Part shown: positions 24,996 through 35,649 of the stretch, one piece after another
Layout: each line of letters begins with the position of its first letter
Numbering within the stretch: the stretch's first letter is position 1
Assembly: GCF_020541225.1 (NCBI RefSeq)
Contig: NZ_CP045889.1
Coordinates: 868,001-932,000 of the forward strand
DNA: 64,000 bases
Direction: 5' to 3'
Origin: Candidatus Steffania adelgidicola
GTDB lineage: Bacteria > Pseudomonadota > Gammaproteobacteria > Enterobacterales > Enterobacteriaceae
Position numbers and translations under genes: made by a program
Notes under the pieces: model-generated
Database searches by the model: none
The model's input: only the letters and a program-made list of their open reading frames with translations
What the model was told of the DNA's origin: nothing

Positions 24996-26766
24996 CTCTC
25001 ACCTCCTTGGGATGGGAGGAGTAGGGCTCCTGCTCAAAGGCCGCTTCCTGCTGCTGGTAACCATACATATCCCGATACCAACCCCGTTCTTGCAATAGCG
25101 ACATATGATTTCCACGCTGGCTAATCTTCCCCTCCTTTAATACAAGGATTTCATTTACTCCCCGTAAAGCTGACAATCGATGCGCGGTAATAATTACCGT
25201 CCGATCTCCTCCCCAACGATACAAGTTATCTAATATTCTATGTTCGGTTTGGCTATCAACCGCTGATAACGCGTCATCCAATACAAGAATCTCTGCATCC
25301 ATCAGTAAGGCACGAGCAATCGACAACCTCTGTTTCTGTCCTCCCGACAACATAACCCCGCGATCACCGACCTGCGTCTGATATCCCTTCGAAAGGGATA
25401 TAATATCCTCATGCACACAAGCTAACCGCGCTGACTCCTCAATTTGTTTCGCTGTGGCCTCTGGACGACCAAGAGCGATATTGTTACTTATGCTATCGGA
25501 AAATAAAAAAGACGTCTGACTCACCACAGCTAACCGTTGACGCCATTGATCAAGTACTAAAGAAGTCAATGGCAGATCGTGGAAACATATCTCTCCATTG
25601 CTGACGTCAAACTGACGTAGAATAAGCGCAAGCAGTGTACTTTTTCCAGCCCCAGTTGGACCACATACACCTAACATCTTACCAGGCACCAATGTTAGAT
25701 GAATATCTCGCAGCGCATACTTTTTGGTATGCGGATAAGCAAATGCCACTATCCCCACACTCAGCGCACCACGTCCCTCAGGTAAAGACAATTGACCGTC
25801 CTTAATCTCCGAATGTGTCTCTAAGGTCTGTCGGATACGACTATAGGCTGCGCTGCCACGCTCTACAATATTAAACATCCAGGCCAGAGCAAGCATAGGC
25901 CAGATCATCAATCCGAGATACATAAGAAAACTTGTTAGTTGCCCGAGTGTCATCAGACCTCGGATCACAAGCCAACTTCCACCGCTAACTGCTAGCAAAT
26001 TAGATAACCCCACTGCTATATAAATCGTAGGATCAAAACGAGCATCGACACGAGCCACCTGCATATTTTTCTCTCCGGCTTCTAAGGCAATAGCAGAAAA
26101 TCTCGCCGACTGATACTCTTCCAAACCGAAACCTTTAATCATCCGGATGCTAGTGAGATTTTCCTGTGCTTGATTATTTAGAGAGGAAAAAGCCGCCTGT
26201 GCCAGGCGAAAATGCTGGTGCAGACACTGACCATCTCGTTTTACCAAAAAAGCCATAATTGGCATCGGTAACAACGTTAAAAGGGTTAATTCCCAGCTAA
26301 TTTTTAAACTCATTACCATTAGTACTGAGAAACCTATCACGAATGAATCTACTAGTGTCAGCACTCCCTCACCGGCGGCAAAAACCACACGATCCACATC
26401 ATTAGTAGCGCGAGCCATGAGATCGCCGGTTCGATGGCGTAAATAAAAACCAGGCGATTGCTGACTCAGAAAATGATATAAACTATCGCGTAGTTCTACC
26501 GCTAATCGGTATGCTGTGCCAAATAGTAAAATACGCCAGACATAACGCAATCCATAAAGCAGTACCGCGGTGAAGACGATAAACCCTATCCATATTGCCA
26601 AATGACGCCTACTAAGATGGCCAGCCATCATACTATCGATAATAACCCCTACTAGCCTCGGTGAGACTAATTGTAATAAGGCGATTATTATCAGTAGTAT
26701 CACAGCACCCAGATATTGCCGCCACTCACGGCGAAAGAACCATCCTAATTGCGCAAATAATCTCAC
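24988..26766 (-). CDS. mdlA: multidrug-type ABC exporter, MdlA half-transporter
   Basis: Partner of MdlB; 592 residues (E. coli 590). Six-helix membrane domain ([19 protein letters not shown] start, [17 protein letters not shown] coupling region) and a nucleotide-binding domain with Walker [13 protein letters not shown], signature [13 protein letters not shown], Walker [14 protein letters not shown] and ITAHRLSAL. The start codon is GTG at 26766, matching the E. coli N-terminus. Walker B reads DD where MdlB has DE, so the two ATP sites differ slightly, as in E. coli MdlA and in many heterodimeric exporters. Confidence 0.93.
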   Translation of the reverse strand: MRLFAQLGWFFRREWRQYLGAVILLIIIALLQLVSPRLVGVIIDSMMAGHLSRRHLAIWIGFIVFTAVLLYGLRYVWRILLFGTAYRLAVELRDSLYHFLSQQSPGFYLRHRTGDLMARATNDVDRVVFAAGEGVLTLVDSFVIGFSVLMVMSLKISWELTLLTLLPMPIMAFLVKRDGQCLHQHFRLAQAAFSSLNNQAQENLTSIRMIKGFGLEEYQSARFSAIALEAGEKNMQVARVDARFDPTIYIAVGLSNLLAVSGGSWLVIRGLMTLGQLTSFLMYLGLMIWPMLALAWMFNIVERGSAAYSRIRQTLETHSEIKDGQLSLPEGRGALSVGIVAFAYPHTKKYALRDIHLTLVPGKMLGVCGPTGAGKSTLLALILRQFDVSNGEICFHDLPLTSLVLDQWRQRLAVVSQTSFLFSDSISNNIALGRPEATAKQIEESARLACVHEDIISLSKGYQTQVGDRGVMLSGGQKQRLSIARALLMDAEILVLDDALSAVDSQTEHRILDNLYRWGGDRTVIITAHRLSALRGVNEILVLKEGKISQRGNHMSLLQERGWYRDMYGYQQQEAAFEQEPYSSHPKEVRGA

Positions 26767-26799
26767 AGATATTATTCCAAGAATAAATAAGCCAGCTCG

Positions 26800-27010
26800 T
26801 CACACACCATCGTTAAATGCATAACGCAGATTTTTGATAAAAGTATTATAGCCAGATACCATCTGAACTATCTTGTCTCACATCACTTCCGATTTTTACA
26901 ATCAGATAACCTAACGAGAAAATATTAAGTTTTATCACCTTATTCACTAAATATATTCATCACTTACTAAAAATGATAAGCTTAGCGTTCTATCATGACA
27001 GCCAAACCTA
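26800..27010 (-). pseudogene. decR: probable decR (ybaO) remnant, Lrp/AsnC-type regulator
   Basis: In E. coli the order is cof-decR-mdlA-mdlB on one strand. Directly upstream of mdlA, minus-strand pieces resemble DecR in the right order: FLGLAVMIER (about 26995) for LGLTAFVLIKT, GYLIVKIGSDV (about 26920) for DYLMRVQVADM, and TFIKNLRYAFNDGV (about 26840) for EFYKRLVNSVPGLSDV. They lie in different frames with stops between. The match is short and by eye, supported mainly by position and orientation. Confidence 0.42.
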
Positions 27011-27589
27011 AAAAGCCTTAACAACTAGCGGTATATTATGCAAGTAGAAATTAACAATATATCATTAAACTCGTTTACCTAAAACTCCATCAGAACTACA
27101 GTGATAGTGTAATATTCATGATTTTACTCCGATAAAATTTTTAAATAAACAAGCACGATATTCAAAGTAATCTCCAGAATCCGAACAATACTGACCCACC
27201 AAAATCTATATTTGGATATATAAAATATAGACTACAAATCATTACTGACGCTAATAAATAACAGACATATCTTATTTTAGTATTTTCATATAAAAAGCAG
27301 TATGGTGTCCTTTAAAACAATTCAGATTTCACTTTGTACTAATCTCAAATGGCCTGCAATACTATTTTAGTACCTGAGTCTCTTCAAGACCTCTCTTGAT
27401 TCTAGAACTACACATATCCCTACAGCAGCTTCTTAATATAATTCGCCAACAATAGATAGTGTAATGTTATATCGCATAATCTACAGGAAAATTATGTTTT
27501 AAATTTTAAGATAAACTAAAATAGTTTATCTATAGTAAGTTATTTAGGTAAAAAATTAAATATATGTTACCTTATTTTGTTAGCATCAG

Positions 27590-27935
27590 ATATATACCCA
27601 TAAAGGTGATGCTCTGTCCAAATCCCATAAGACGCATCATATGTTAAGAAGGTGGTGGGTGTAATAGAGACAAACAAATAGCCATCAAGATCGCACGATC
27701 TATATCGATGCAAAGACAGAGTCTTTAGGTTGTATTGAACGTGTTTAAAAAAGATTAAATATTCACCTAAAGAATTTATTTCATTACTTTATATTTTCCG
27801 AATGTAAAACATTCTCTGCTTATAACCATAACGTTGTAAACATAACTTCAGATACGACGAGGTCTGGAAATCCACATGAATCCGTTCGAAAATTGTTAGG
27901 AAAGACCAGCGCGTTTTGTGTATCAAAAACACTCA
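27590..27935 (-). pseudogene. cof: possible cof remnant (HAD-family phosphatase)
   Basis: Next gene outward in the enteric cof-decR-mdlAB order. A minus-strand frame beginning near 27932 reads MSVFDTQNALVFPNNF, which lines up with the Cof N-terminus AAFDMDGTLLMPDHHL, and further on LDGYLFVS resembles LDAYLITG. The nucleophile Asp remains but the second catalytic Asp and the rest are unrecognisable. Weak on sequence alone; synteny is the main support. A perfect 12-base inverted repeat overlaps its 5' flank (27953-27981). Confidence 0.3.
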
Positions 27936-27952
27936 TCCCCCTAAAACAGAGA

Positions 27953-27981
27953 CATATTATCTATAAATAATAGATAATATG
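27953..27981. repeat. 12-base perfect inverted repeat
   Basis: Arms CATATTATCTAT (27953-27964) and ATAGATAATATG (27970-27981) with loop AAATA. AT-rich, no associated gene. Confidence 0.85.
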
Positions 27982-30212
27982 ATCATTATTCCTGAGAATC
28001 ATTACTTATTTCATATATAAAAATGGTTTCATAAAACTTATCACATTTATCTAAATCTACTCTATTCTTAATTGGCAGAGTATTGAATACTAAAAGTAGG
28101 GTATATACTAAGAATTAGTCCAATATGCTGCGATTAAATATCAATAGTTTAAATATATCCACTTCTACTCAATCAAAACCACAAAAAAAATAGATATAAC
28201 TAAGCATATGATTCTAATCATATGTTTATAACTAACAATAGGTTTTCTATGTTTAAATCCATCTCCCTTGTTATTTGAATTATTTCAGATTAAACATGCT
28301 ACACTAGCAAGTGATATATCTAAAATAGGATTTTTCTTTATCTCAATAAAGAATCATACTGGGACAACTAAGGAATACCTGGCATTATAAAGAAGTTATA
28401 CAACAGTCTTAAGCTACCCCTCTACATTAACATCAATGCACTATCCATATTTTTCTTCCAATTTAAATATGATCACAGCATCAGCAATGCTGAATTGCTC
28501 TTGTGCAATTCGCATGTTAACGTTTCCAATTGCTTTTGATCGGACTGAAGTTACACCCAGCTTAATTCGTACACCTTAAAAACATTCAACTCTGATAAAG
28601 AATCCTAATTCTTACCAGATATCTAATCTTTAAAACGTTATCATCAATATTCCCTAGTATATAAAAGCAACAATAAATCTAGCAACAACTTCGCTATTCA
28701 AAACGCATTTCAATATTGTTTCTTTTAAAAGAAACAAGAAAATCATTAAATAGCCTTCAAATGCTTATTCATCATCCTCTATAACCAAAAATTATCATAT
28801 CAGAAATAATAATGAAACTTCTTGAAGTATTCCTAACAGCTTCTCTCCCTAATTAAAATGCCTATTTTTCGTTAAGATTAGTTTATTTCTCTACCAGAAT
28901 TCGAATAGAAAAATCATGCTAATCTATCTCTAATAACAGATGAAAACTCTCTCACTCTTTAAGAAAAGAGTGCCACTACAAGAAACTTAAAAACCCTCAC
29001 CACTTTGTGTCTGAGTAATGAAAACACCGTATCACTTCCATTATGCACAGAAGCAGTAATAATTCAAAGGGAGCAGGCAATATTACTGATCAGTTGTAAA
29101 TAACGCAGGCACCTGATGAGGAGTACTTACTAATTGCTCTGAGATAATATTTTTCTGTTTTAACCTTTTATAATTAGCTGCATGTAGGATATCAATTAAA
29201 TTTTAAATATTGTTAAAATCAAAAAAAGAACAATATTCTCTATAAAATAGAATAAAAATCAACAATATCATAACATGATTTCTTCCAAAAAAATACGATC
29301 AGTTATCTACACATAGATATAAAGATCTTTTTATAAGAAACCAACAAAATCTTTTAATATTACTTCCTTTTTTGTATAGATCCCCTTCTTATCAGGATTA
29401 TTGGAGAATATGAAAAATTATACAGCAACTAATACGTAACATCACTTACGCACTTTGAGTCCATTATGTAATGTAGCTCTTAAAATAAATCCAGAGTGAT
29501 TTTGAACCTAAAAATACAAAAAAAAGAGACATATAGTGAATCACTTATTATCAAAGCTTAATATCACTGACCATCTTACTCTACTATTATATTCATAAAT
29601 AAAATCATGGTTGCGCAATGTCATTCACGTAGAATAGATAACCACGGTTTTAATTTATACTGAGTTAATAAATAACTTGGATGAACCTACTTAAAATAAA
29701 CAACAATACGTTCCTATACATAATGTCGGATTCGTGCGAATCGATTAGGAAAGGCATCCACACAGTTACGGGTAATCGTATTATTTAGAGTATTTTTACC
29801 AAAAGAGCTCTCCATTGCTGATGGACTACTTTAAGTCAAGTGATACTCAAAAAAAATATGGAAACTATCATATCTATGGACAGCAACCCGTAAAGCATCA
29901 ATTATAGCATAGCCATCAGCTCTTGATCAGAGCTATAAAATTAGGTCAATAATAGAGTGAAAGATTTGCTAAACGAATTACCGTATCTTAAGAAAAGATA
30001 AAATTAAAACAAGTGATTGCGATCCATACTCCCCTCACTGGTATCGGAAGTATCACGTAAGTATATGGAAATTAATCTAGAGCTAGGGGAATCTCTGTAA
30101 TAATGCAGCCCGCAATCAACACAGCATTTACAATGGAGAGGGTGCTAGTTTATCAGTGGTGGGTAGCACAACCATACAATCAAAGTCATCTCTACCTGGA
30201 GATGTTCTAACA
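27982..30212. other. 2.2 kb spacer between mdlAB and yqgF
   Basis: AT-rich. Small dyads include GAATTGC/GCAATTC (28492-28511) and CACTCTTT/AAAGAGTG (28953-28972). Patches at about 29030-29150 and 29720-29790 are less AT-rich and may be gene ghosts, but I could not identify them. Confidence 0.55.
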
Positions 30213-30638
30213 TTATTGCTGAAGTTGGTTAAACCAACTTTCTAATATAATAACAGCTGAATACGCATCAATTTTACTTTTCATAAGAGCGCGGTAACCG
30301 CCACGCTCAAATAGTCTAACACGGGCTTCGACAGTGCTGAGTCGCTCATCATGCAACACCACTTGAATGCCAAAATGCCCATGAAGCCGATTGGAAAATG
30401 TACGTACCCGAGCAGTTATAGGCTGCTCACTACCATTCATAGTCAGGGGTAATCCCACTACCACTATATCTGGGTGCCACTCGTCGAACAATCTTTGAAT
30501 CTGTTGCCAGTTAGGTACACCATTTTTAGCTTTGAGCGTCATCAGGGGGCGAGCAGTGAAAGTTACACGCTGACCAATACTTATACCAATGTTTTTGGTG
30601 CCAAAATCAAATGCCATAATACTACCGGAAGCAATCAT
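30213..30638 (-). CDS. ruvX: Holliday junction resolvase-like protein / 16S rRNA processing nuclease YqgF
   Basis: RNase H-fold protein of 141 residues (E. coli YqgF 138). The N-terminal metal-binding strand is [17 protein letters not shown], then [36 protein letters not shown] and the C-terminal [15 protein letters not shown] with the conserved Asp. Family knowledge: YqgF helps mature the 5' end of pre-16S rRNA and is close to essential, which explains its retention. The ATG at 30638 is chosen; its A is shared with a TGA stop of the frame resembling the yqgE tail, the coupling seen in E. coli (TAATG). Confidence 0.93.
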   Translation of the reverse strand: MIASGSIMAFDFGTKNIGISIGQRVTFTARPLMTLKAKNGVPNWQQIQRLFDEWHPDIVVVGLPLTMNGSEQPITARVRTFSNRLHGHFGIQVVLHDERLSTVEARVRLFERGGYRALMKSKIDAYSAVIILESWFNQLQQ

Positions 30639-30746
30639 CAAGCATCATCTACCGGTGCGAGAATCTTATGTACATTGCTTCCCGGATTTGTAACGGATTT
30701 ATAAAGTTTTAGCAGGATATAAATATCCAATCGAGTTATTATAAAA
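30638..30746 (-). pseudogene. yqgE: yqgE C-terminal remnant
   Basis: yqgE precedes yqgF in enteric bacteria. The frame ending in the TGA at 30640-30638 reads LDIYILLKLYKS followed by [11 protein letters not shown] and stop, comparable to E. coli YqgE ADLNILFKTPIA ... GVDILTMPGVAGHA and stop. The stop-start overlap with yqgF is the same as in E. coli. Upstream of about 30746 no further similarity was recognised, so most of the gene is gone. Confidence 0.45.
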
Positions 30747-31360
30747 ACATAAAGAATTAAAACCCAGATGTTATAAAAGTAAGAGGTGGTACCGGTCATT
30801 GTCATCTGCTCTTAAATACTAGTGATTGTATGTGCGAGAATATCTTGCTGTTGGAATCAAAACTTAAGCGTGAAGATTTCAGGATAAAAGCATCATTGCC
30901 TGCCAACAAAACATCAGAGGACACTGACACCCCGCCTCGCTATTTTAGCTGAAAATAGGGAGGCGGTATAACCTTTGAGATTCTATTAGTAAACTTCTAC
31001 AATCGATAGCTAAACGTTTTAAATACCTATCGTAGAGTGCGACCACTCAATTTTTAAAAAAATGCTGTACAGTCATGTACGAATTCGGTACATCTTACTT
31101 AGATAAGTAATTGAATAACATTAGTTATAAAAAATAGGATCACTGACTCGTCCCATTTTTAAATGAGACCGAAAGTAAGAATCGAAATACTAATTCAATC
31201 TACCTATTTAAATTACTAATATAATACACTGTATTTCTAGTCTAGAAAATAATAGGGAGTGATAACAATACCTTACAGAATTATTTCTATCTAAGTACCA
31301 GGAAATGACCAGTAATCTCAAAAGAACTTTTTGCTCTTTATATGAAAAAATAACATATAA
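30747..31360. other. spacer downstream of acpP holding a strong hairpin
   Basis: fabF normally follows acpP on this strand; I found no FabF motifs. The main structure is the GC-rich hairpin at 30932-30966, listed separately. Confidence 0.6.
30932..30966. repeat. GC-rich 14-bp hairpin
   Basis: CCGCCTC-G-CTATTTT (30932-30946) pairs with AAAATAG-G-GAGGCGG (30952-30966): 14 base pairs with one G-G mismatch and a 5-base loop. It is far more GC-rich than its surroundings. No T-run follows on either strand, so it is not a classic terminator; it could be a leader hairpin, a transcript end protected from nucleases, or the stem of a small RNA. Confidence 0.85.
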
Positions 31361-31376
31361 GCGGCCAAACGACCGC
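31345..31376 (-). terminator. possible acpP terminator
   Basis: Fifteen bases past the acpP stop, the minus strand reads GCGGTC-GTTT-GGCCGC (31376-31361), a 6-bp stem with one G-U pair and a tetraloop, then TTATATGTTATTTTTT. The T-run begins about 10 bases after the stem, so termination would be imperfect. Confidence 0.4.
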
Positions 31377-31390
31377 ATCTGAATATTCTT

Positions 31391-31627
31391 TTATTGTTGG
31401 CTGGCCTGAATAAAATCAATCGCTGCTTGAACAGTAGTGATTTTCTCCGCTTCTTCGTCCGGAATTTCAGTATCAAACTCTTCTTCCAGTGCCATTACCA
31501 GTTCAACGGTGTCAAGAGAGTCGGCCCCAAGATCTTCAACAAAAGAAGCATTATTTATCACTTCTTCTTTCTTAACGCCAAGTTGCTCGGCAATGATTGC
31601 CTTAACACTTTCTTCGATAGTGCTCAT
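31391..31627 (-). CDS. acpP: acyl carrier protein
   Basis: Carries growing acyl chains on 4'-phosphopantetheine. All 78 residues (E. coli 78) are present: acidic, with the attachment site Ser37 in [20 protein letters not shown]. Last surviving gene of rpmF-fabH-fabD-fabG-acpP, 155 bases after fabG. fabF is missing downstream, so elongation needs FabB or a distant fabF. Confidence 0.97.
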   Translation of the reverse strand: MSTIEESVKAIIAEQLGVKKEEVINNASFVEDLGADSLDTVELVMALEEEFDTEIPDEEAEKITTVQAAIDFIQASQQ

Positions 31628-31782
31628 TCTCTTAAATTTCCTATCAAAATTCGCTTACGCGATCGGTTTTCCCTAATATATAAAATACCAAAAAAATATA
31701 ACTCAATCCTGGCTAGGATAACCGGTATTTTATGTTATTTTGCGGTTTTTACCACAAATAACGCAAATGATTTTTATATGTT

Positions 31783-32517
31783 TTATAGCATATACATCCC
31801 ACCATTAATATGTATCGTTTCCCCAGTAATATATGATGCCTCATCAGATGCAAAAAAAGCGACAGCACTGGCAATTTCTTTTGGATAGCCAAGACGCTTA
31901 GCGGGGATCTGAGATAAAATATTTTCACGATGCTCATTTGTTAACGCTTTTGTCATATCGGTAGCGATAAATCCTGGTGCCACTACATTAACTGTAATGC
32001 CTCTTGAAGCCACTTCACGAGCGAGCGATTTACTAAAGCCAATCAAGCCTGCCTTAGCCGCAGCATAATTTGCCTGCCCAGCATTACCTGTAGCACCAAC
32101 AACAGAACCTATTGTAATAATTCTACCATAGCGTTTTTTCATCATAGCCCGTATTACCGCTTTCGACATGCGAAATACAGAGGTTAAGTTAGCATCTAGA
32201 ACAGATTGCCAGTCATCCTCTTGCATACGCATGAGGAGATGATCACGCGTAATAGCTGCATTATTTACTAAAATATCCGCATCACCAAATTCCGCCCGAA
32301 TTTTCTGCAAAAATATATCGATAGAAGCGTTATTAGAAATATCCAATTGCATTCCTTTTCCATGGTGATCTAGATATGCAGTAATAGCGGCAGCGCTTGT
32401 TTCAGTGGTAGCTGTACCAATTAATGTTGCACCACGCGCCGCAAGCATTTCTGCTATTGCTCGCCCGATGCCTCTGCTAGCTCCGGTTACCAGTGCAATT
32501 TTACCTTTCAAACTCAT
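31783..32517 (-). CDS. fabG: 3-oxoacyl-ACP reductase
   Basis: NADPH-dependent reduction of 3-oxoacyl-ACP in fatty acid elongation. A 244-residue short-chain dehydrogenase with cofactor loop VTGASRGIGRAIAE, NNAAITRDHLLMRM, the catalytic Ser in TIGSVVGATGNAGQ and Tyr/Lys in ANYAAAKAGLIGFSK, and C-terminal GETIHINGGMYML. Start ATG at 32517 with GAGG upstream. Eight bases separate it from fabD, implying cotranscription. Confidence 0.97.
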   Translation of the reverse strand: MSLKGKIALVTGASRGIGRAIAEMLAARGATLIGTATTETSAAAITAYLDHHGKGMQLDISNNASIDIFLQKIRAEFGDADILVNNAAITRDHLLMRMQEDDWQSVLDANLTSVFRMSKAVIRAMMKKRYGRIITIGSVVGATGNAGQANYAAAKAGLIGFSKSLAREVASRGITVNVVAPGFIATDMTKALTNEHRENILSQIPAKRLGYPKEIASAVAFFASDEASYITGETIHINGGMYML

Positions 32518-32525
32518 CTAAAACC

Positions 32526-33461
32526 TCAATTATAATATTTAAGCGCTGTGGATAACGAGGCAGGATCATTCACCACTGCAGCCGACAGGCTACCTACAAT
32601 ACGTTTTGTCAATCCGGTGAGCACGTTACTAGGACCCATTTCTAATAATGCTTCTACACCTTGATCCGCAAGGTACTCCACAGTTTCAGTCCAGCGTACT
32701 GGGCTATAAAGCTGGCGTACTAGCGCCTGTCGAATTTCCTCTGGATCTTGCTCAGGACGCACATGAACATTGTTAATCACTGGAATCTTGGGAGGGGTAA
32801 ACTTTACCGCTTCCATGGCCTGAAATAACTTTTCTGCAGCAAACCTCATTAAACCTGAATGAGACGGCACGCTAATCGGTAGCAAAATCACACGCTTAGC
32901 CCCCAAAGCCTTACAGGTAAGGCTCGCCCTCTGCACTGCTTCTTTGTGTCCAGTAATAACCACTTGCCCCGGTGCATTAAAATTTGCCGGGGACACCACT
33001 TGTCCTTGGGCCGCCTGCTCACAGGCAGCGGCAACAGCGTCACTCTCAAGCCCAATGATGGCTGACATCGCCCCGATCCCAGTCGGCACTGCTTCCTCCA
33101 TCAACTTTCCGCGTAACGTCACCAGCTCAATTGCTGCAGTAAAATCCAGAGTCCCAGCACAGACTAGCGCCGAATATTCGCCAAGGCTATGACCCGCAAG
33201 TAGCATCGGCATTTTCCCTCCATGCTCCTGCCATACACGCCATATCGCGACAGACGCCGCCAGTAATGCTGGCTGAGTTTGCGAAGTTTTATTCAGTTCT
33301 TTACTTGGACCTTTCTGCACTCGCTGCCATAAATTATAACCTAAGACAGAGGAGGCCTCGGCAAACGTCTCTTCGACTATCGTATGGTCTTGTGCTAACT
33401 CCGCTAGCATACCTACTTCTTGAGAGCCCTGCCCTGGAAATACCATACCCAAAAGCGTCAT
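32526..33461 (-). CDS. fabD: malonyl-CoA--ACP transacylase
   Basis: Transfers malonyl from CoA to ACP. 311 residues (E. coli 309). FPGQGSQEVGML near the N-terminus, nucleophile Ser92 in LLAGHSLGEYSALVCAG, and the partner His in PISVPSHSGLM. ATG at 33461 with AGGA 8 bases before it. Lies 17 bases after fabH and 8 before fabG in one operon. Confidence 0.97.
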   Translation of the reverse strand: MTLLGMVFPGQGSQEVGMLAELAQDHTIVEETFAEASSVLGYNLWQRVQKGPSKELNKTSQTQPALLAASVAIWRVWQEHGGKMPMLLAGHSLGEYSALVCAGTLDFTAAIELVTLRGKLMEEAVPTGIGAMSAIIGLESDAVAAACEQAAQGQVVSPANFNAPGQVVITGHKEAVQRASLTCKALGAKRVILLPISVPSHSGLMRFAAEKLFQAMEAVKFTPPKIPVINNVHVRPEQDPEEIRQALVRQLYSPVRWTETVEYLADQGVEALLEMGPSNVLTGLTKRIVGSLSAAVVNDPASLSTALKYYN

Positions 33462-33478
33462 CTACTTATTCCTATCAT

Positions 33479-34432
33479 TTAAAACCGTAACAATGCTGAA
33501 CCCCAGGTGACCCCCCCCCCAAAAGCTTCGAGTAGTACTAAGTGTCCCGGCTGAATACGGGCATCTCGTACCGCTTCGTCTAGGGCTAACGGCACTGAAG
33601 CAGCAGATGTATTTCCATGCCGGTCAAGAGTAATCAGCACTTTCTCTATGCTAATATCTAAACGTTTAGCAGTGGCGGTAATAATTCGTAAATTAGCCTG
33701 ATGAGGTACTAACCAATCCAGATCTGTGCTGGTGAATGCGTTAGCGTTAAGCGTTTCGTCAACAATATTCGCTAATTCAGTAACTGCGACCTTAAAAACT
33801 TCGTTACCCGACATCTTCAAGTAAGCTGAAGAGGTAGGATTTAGGCGATTATGATACGGTAACGTTAGCAGATCGCCATAGCGACCATCGGCATGCAAAT
33901 GTGTCGAGATAATTCCTGGTGTAGTCGAGCGTCCAAGTAACACAGCACCGGCTCCGTCCCCGAATAAAACTAGCGTACCGCGATTCTCAGGGTCTAGGGT
34001 ATGACTAAGAGCATCGGAGCCGACCACAAGCGCATACTCAATTGTGCCATTCTTGATATAAGCATCTGCCACACTTAGCGCATACACAAAACCGGCACAG
34101 GCTGCAGCTAAATCAAAAGCAATGCAATTGTTAATTCTCAGTGCGCGCTGAATCTGACAGGCTGAACTAGGAAAAGCATGACTTGAGGAGGTGGTCGCAA
34201 CGATAATTATACCGACATTTTCTGCCTTAATAGAGGCCATATTCAGAGCATGCTTTGCAGCATGATGCCCCATGCTTGCAACGGTTTCATCGACACTAGC
34301 GATACGCCGTTCTCGAATGCCAGTGCGAGTAACAATCCACTCATCCGAAGTATCTACCATTTTTTCTAGGTCAGCATTAGACCGGATATGCTTCGGGAGA
34401 TAGCTTCCCGTACCAAAAATCTTAGTAAACAT
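33479..34432 (-). CDS. fabH: 3-oxoacyl-ACP synthase III
   Basis: Condenses acetyl-CoA with malonyl-ACP to start fatty acid synthesis. 317 residues, same as E. coli. Active-site Cys112 in [13 protein letters not shown], the His in [11 protein letters not shown] and the Asn in [14 protein letters not shown] are intact. The C-terminal [14 protein letters not shown] is encoded by a run of ten G (33511-33520 as C on the plus strand), a slippage-prone tract inside an essential gene. The ATG at 34432 lies 6 bases beyond the end of the plsX remnant. Confidence 0.96.
   Translation of the reverse strand: MFTKIFGTGSYLPKHIRSNADLEKMVDTSDEWIVTRTGIRERRIASVDETVASMGHHAAKHALNMASIKAENVGIIIVATTSSSHAFPSSACQIQRALRINNCIAFDLAAACAGFVYALSVADAYIKNGTIEYALVVGSDALSHTLDPENRGTLVLFGDGAGAVLLGRSTTPGIISTHLHADGRYGDLLTLPYHNRLNPTSSAYLKMSGNEVFKVAVTELANIVDETLNANAFTSTDLDWLVPHQANLRIITATAKRLDISIEKVLITLDRHGNTSAASVPLALDEAVRDARIQPGHLVLLEAFGGGVTWGSALLRF
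33511..33520. repeat. ten-base C/G homopolymer within fabH
   Basis: C10 on the plus strand, G10 in the fabH message, coding Gly-Gly-Gly plus the first base of Val seven codons after the last catalytic region. A gain or loss of one base would replace the last nine residues. Confidence 0.95.
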
Positions 34433-34438
34433 TTACAC

Positions 34439-35454
34439 TTAATCACTCTTGGGTAGTACCGCATCCAGGAAAGCGGCTATTTTCTTCGGAATCTGCCGCT
34501 CCACCGCTTGCATTGCCTGTTCGATAGCAGCACGGATACTTAAAGTACCATAGACCGTGGCTTTTGCTTACAGTGCCTCGCAAACCTATCAGGCAAGGCC
34601 ATGATATTGATCGGGATTAGTTATCCGAATTGACAGATTAAGCGATATCTCAGGCGCTGCTTGACCCATGGCATAAACCAACCCTGATCCTTATTTTCTC
34701 CAGAGGAACTTAGCAATGAGAAAAACTCTGATCACTCCTTCCATAGTTTTTGATGTAACATTAGTGATAAAACCATAACAGACCAGAACATCTATTGTTC
34801 CTGTTAATAAGTCATTAGCTTCAAGACAGGCAATATAATTTATCGATGGTATTTATCTTAATAATAATACCGTCTCGTGAATGGGATTGAGGCCTTTTAT
34901 TCTTCCTTGGCAATGTTAACAGTGCTACTTGCAAGTTCTTTACCTCTTTGATACACTCTTCAACCACCCGTGACCATCAAAGAAAACTGGAGTACTATCA
35001 CACATTACAGACAAGGTTTTCGTTTATATTCAACACGATCGTTTTACCCTGCTTTGGATAGGGGTACAAACACTATGACACGGTCTTAGCACCAATTTCG
35101 CCAACCCACATTATTCCCCCCAATATTATAGCTGCAATTACACAGGCCTAAGCACGATTATCCTTGATGCGTGCACGTAAGGGCAATAGACATTAAGGTA
35201 TCATGCTGTCGCGTACGACCTGTGAAGGTTTGCCTTATTAGTAATAACCGATTCAGAAGGAGGAAGGATTAATATTTCGAGAAGAGCAGTGTTAATTTTT
35301 GATAGTAACAAATTAATTTCTTTTGGGTTACCGAAAAGAAATAGTTAAAGTTGTAGATATGAAAACAACGCCAGAAATTCCGCAGGCACCGTTTTACAGA
35401 TGGACCGAAGTCACCTATCCTTATAGCATTTAACACAAGAGTTAGACGTCTCAA
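34439..35454 (-). pseudogene. plsX: plsX remnant (phosphate acyltransferase)
   Basis: PlsX makes acyl-phosphate from acyl-ACP for phospholipid synthesis and sits between rpmF and fabH in enteric bacteria, as here. Minus-strand pieces follow E. coli PlsX in order: RRLTLVLNAIRIGDFGPSV (TRLTLALDVMGGDFGPSV), a PSQVVR and a RA-QACVIAA piece, PKQGKTIVLNI (HQQKGKTVVLDL), [19 protein letters not shown] (VLVCDGFTGNVTLKTMEGV), [13 protein letters not shown] (LLGLRGTVIKSHG) and [18 protein letters not shown] (IEQAVQAVQRQVPQRIAA), ending at a TAA at 34441. They are spread over several frames with stops, so the gene is dead but almost full length (1016 bases; E. coli about 1070). This implies reliance on PlsB or host lipids. 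Confidence 0.92.
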
Positions 35455-35471
35455 TATATCGCCTTTAAACA

Positions 35472-35642
35472 TTACTTAGAGATAACTTTGCAACCGCGAT
35501 AGAAACCGCTGGCAGTAATATGGTGACGCAGGTGGGTTTCACCAGAAACTTTATCCACTGATAGAACGGAAGTAGCCAGAGCGTCGTGAGAACGACGCAT
35601 TCCCCGCTTAGAACGGGTAGGTTTATTTTGTTGTACGGCCAT
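35472..35642 (-). CDS. rpmF: ribosomal protein L32
   Basis: Small basic 50S protein of 56 residues (E. coli 57), [20 protein letters not shown] through [14 protein letters not shown]. The ATG at 35642 has AAGGAG 8 bases upstream. An in-frame extension upstream is not part of the protein; it runs into the yceD remnant. The rpmF-plsX-fabHDG-acpP cluster is the standard enteric layout linking ribosome and lipid synthesis. Confidence 0.97.
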   Translation of the reverse strand: MAVQQNKPTRSKRGMRRSHDALATSVLSVDKVSGETHLRHHITASGFYRGCKVISK

Positions 35643-35649
35643 AAACATT

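Noticed and set aside
29700-30200. Minus-strand fragments such as YLRDTSDT resembling YggR/PilT (GELRDSET) next to ruvX
   Set aside because: As far as I recall, yggR lies on the opposite strand to ruvX in E. coli, and the pieces lie in different frames with loose spacing; likely chance.
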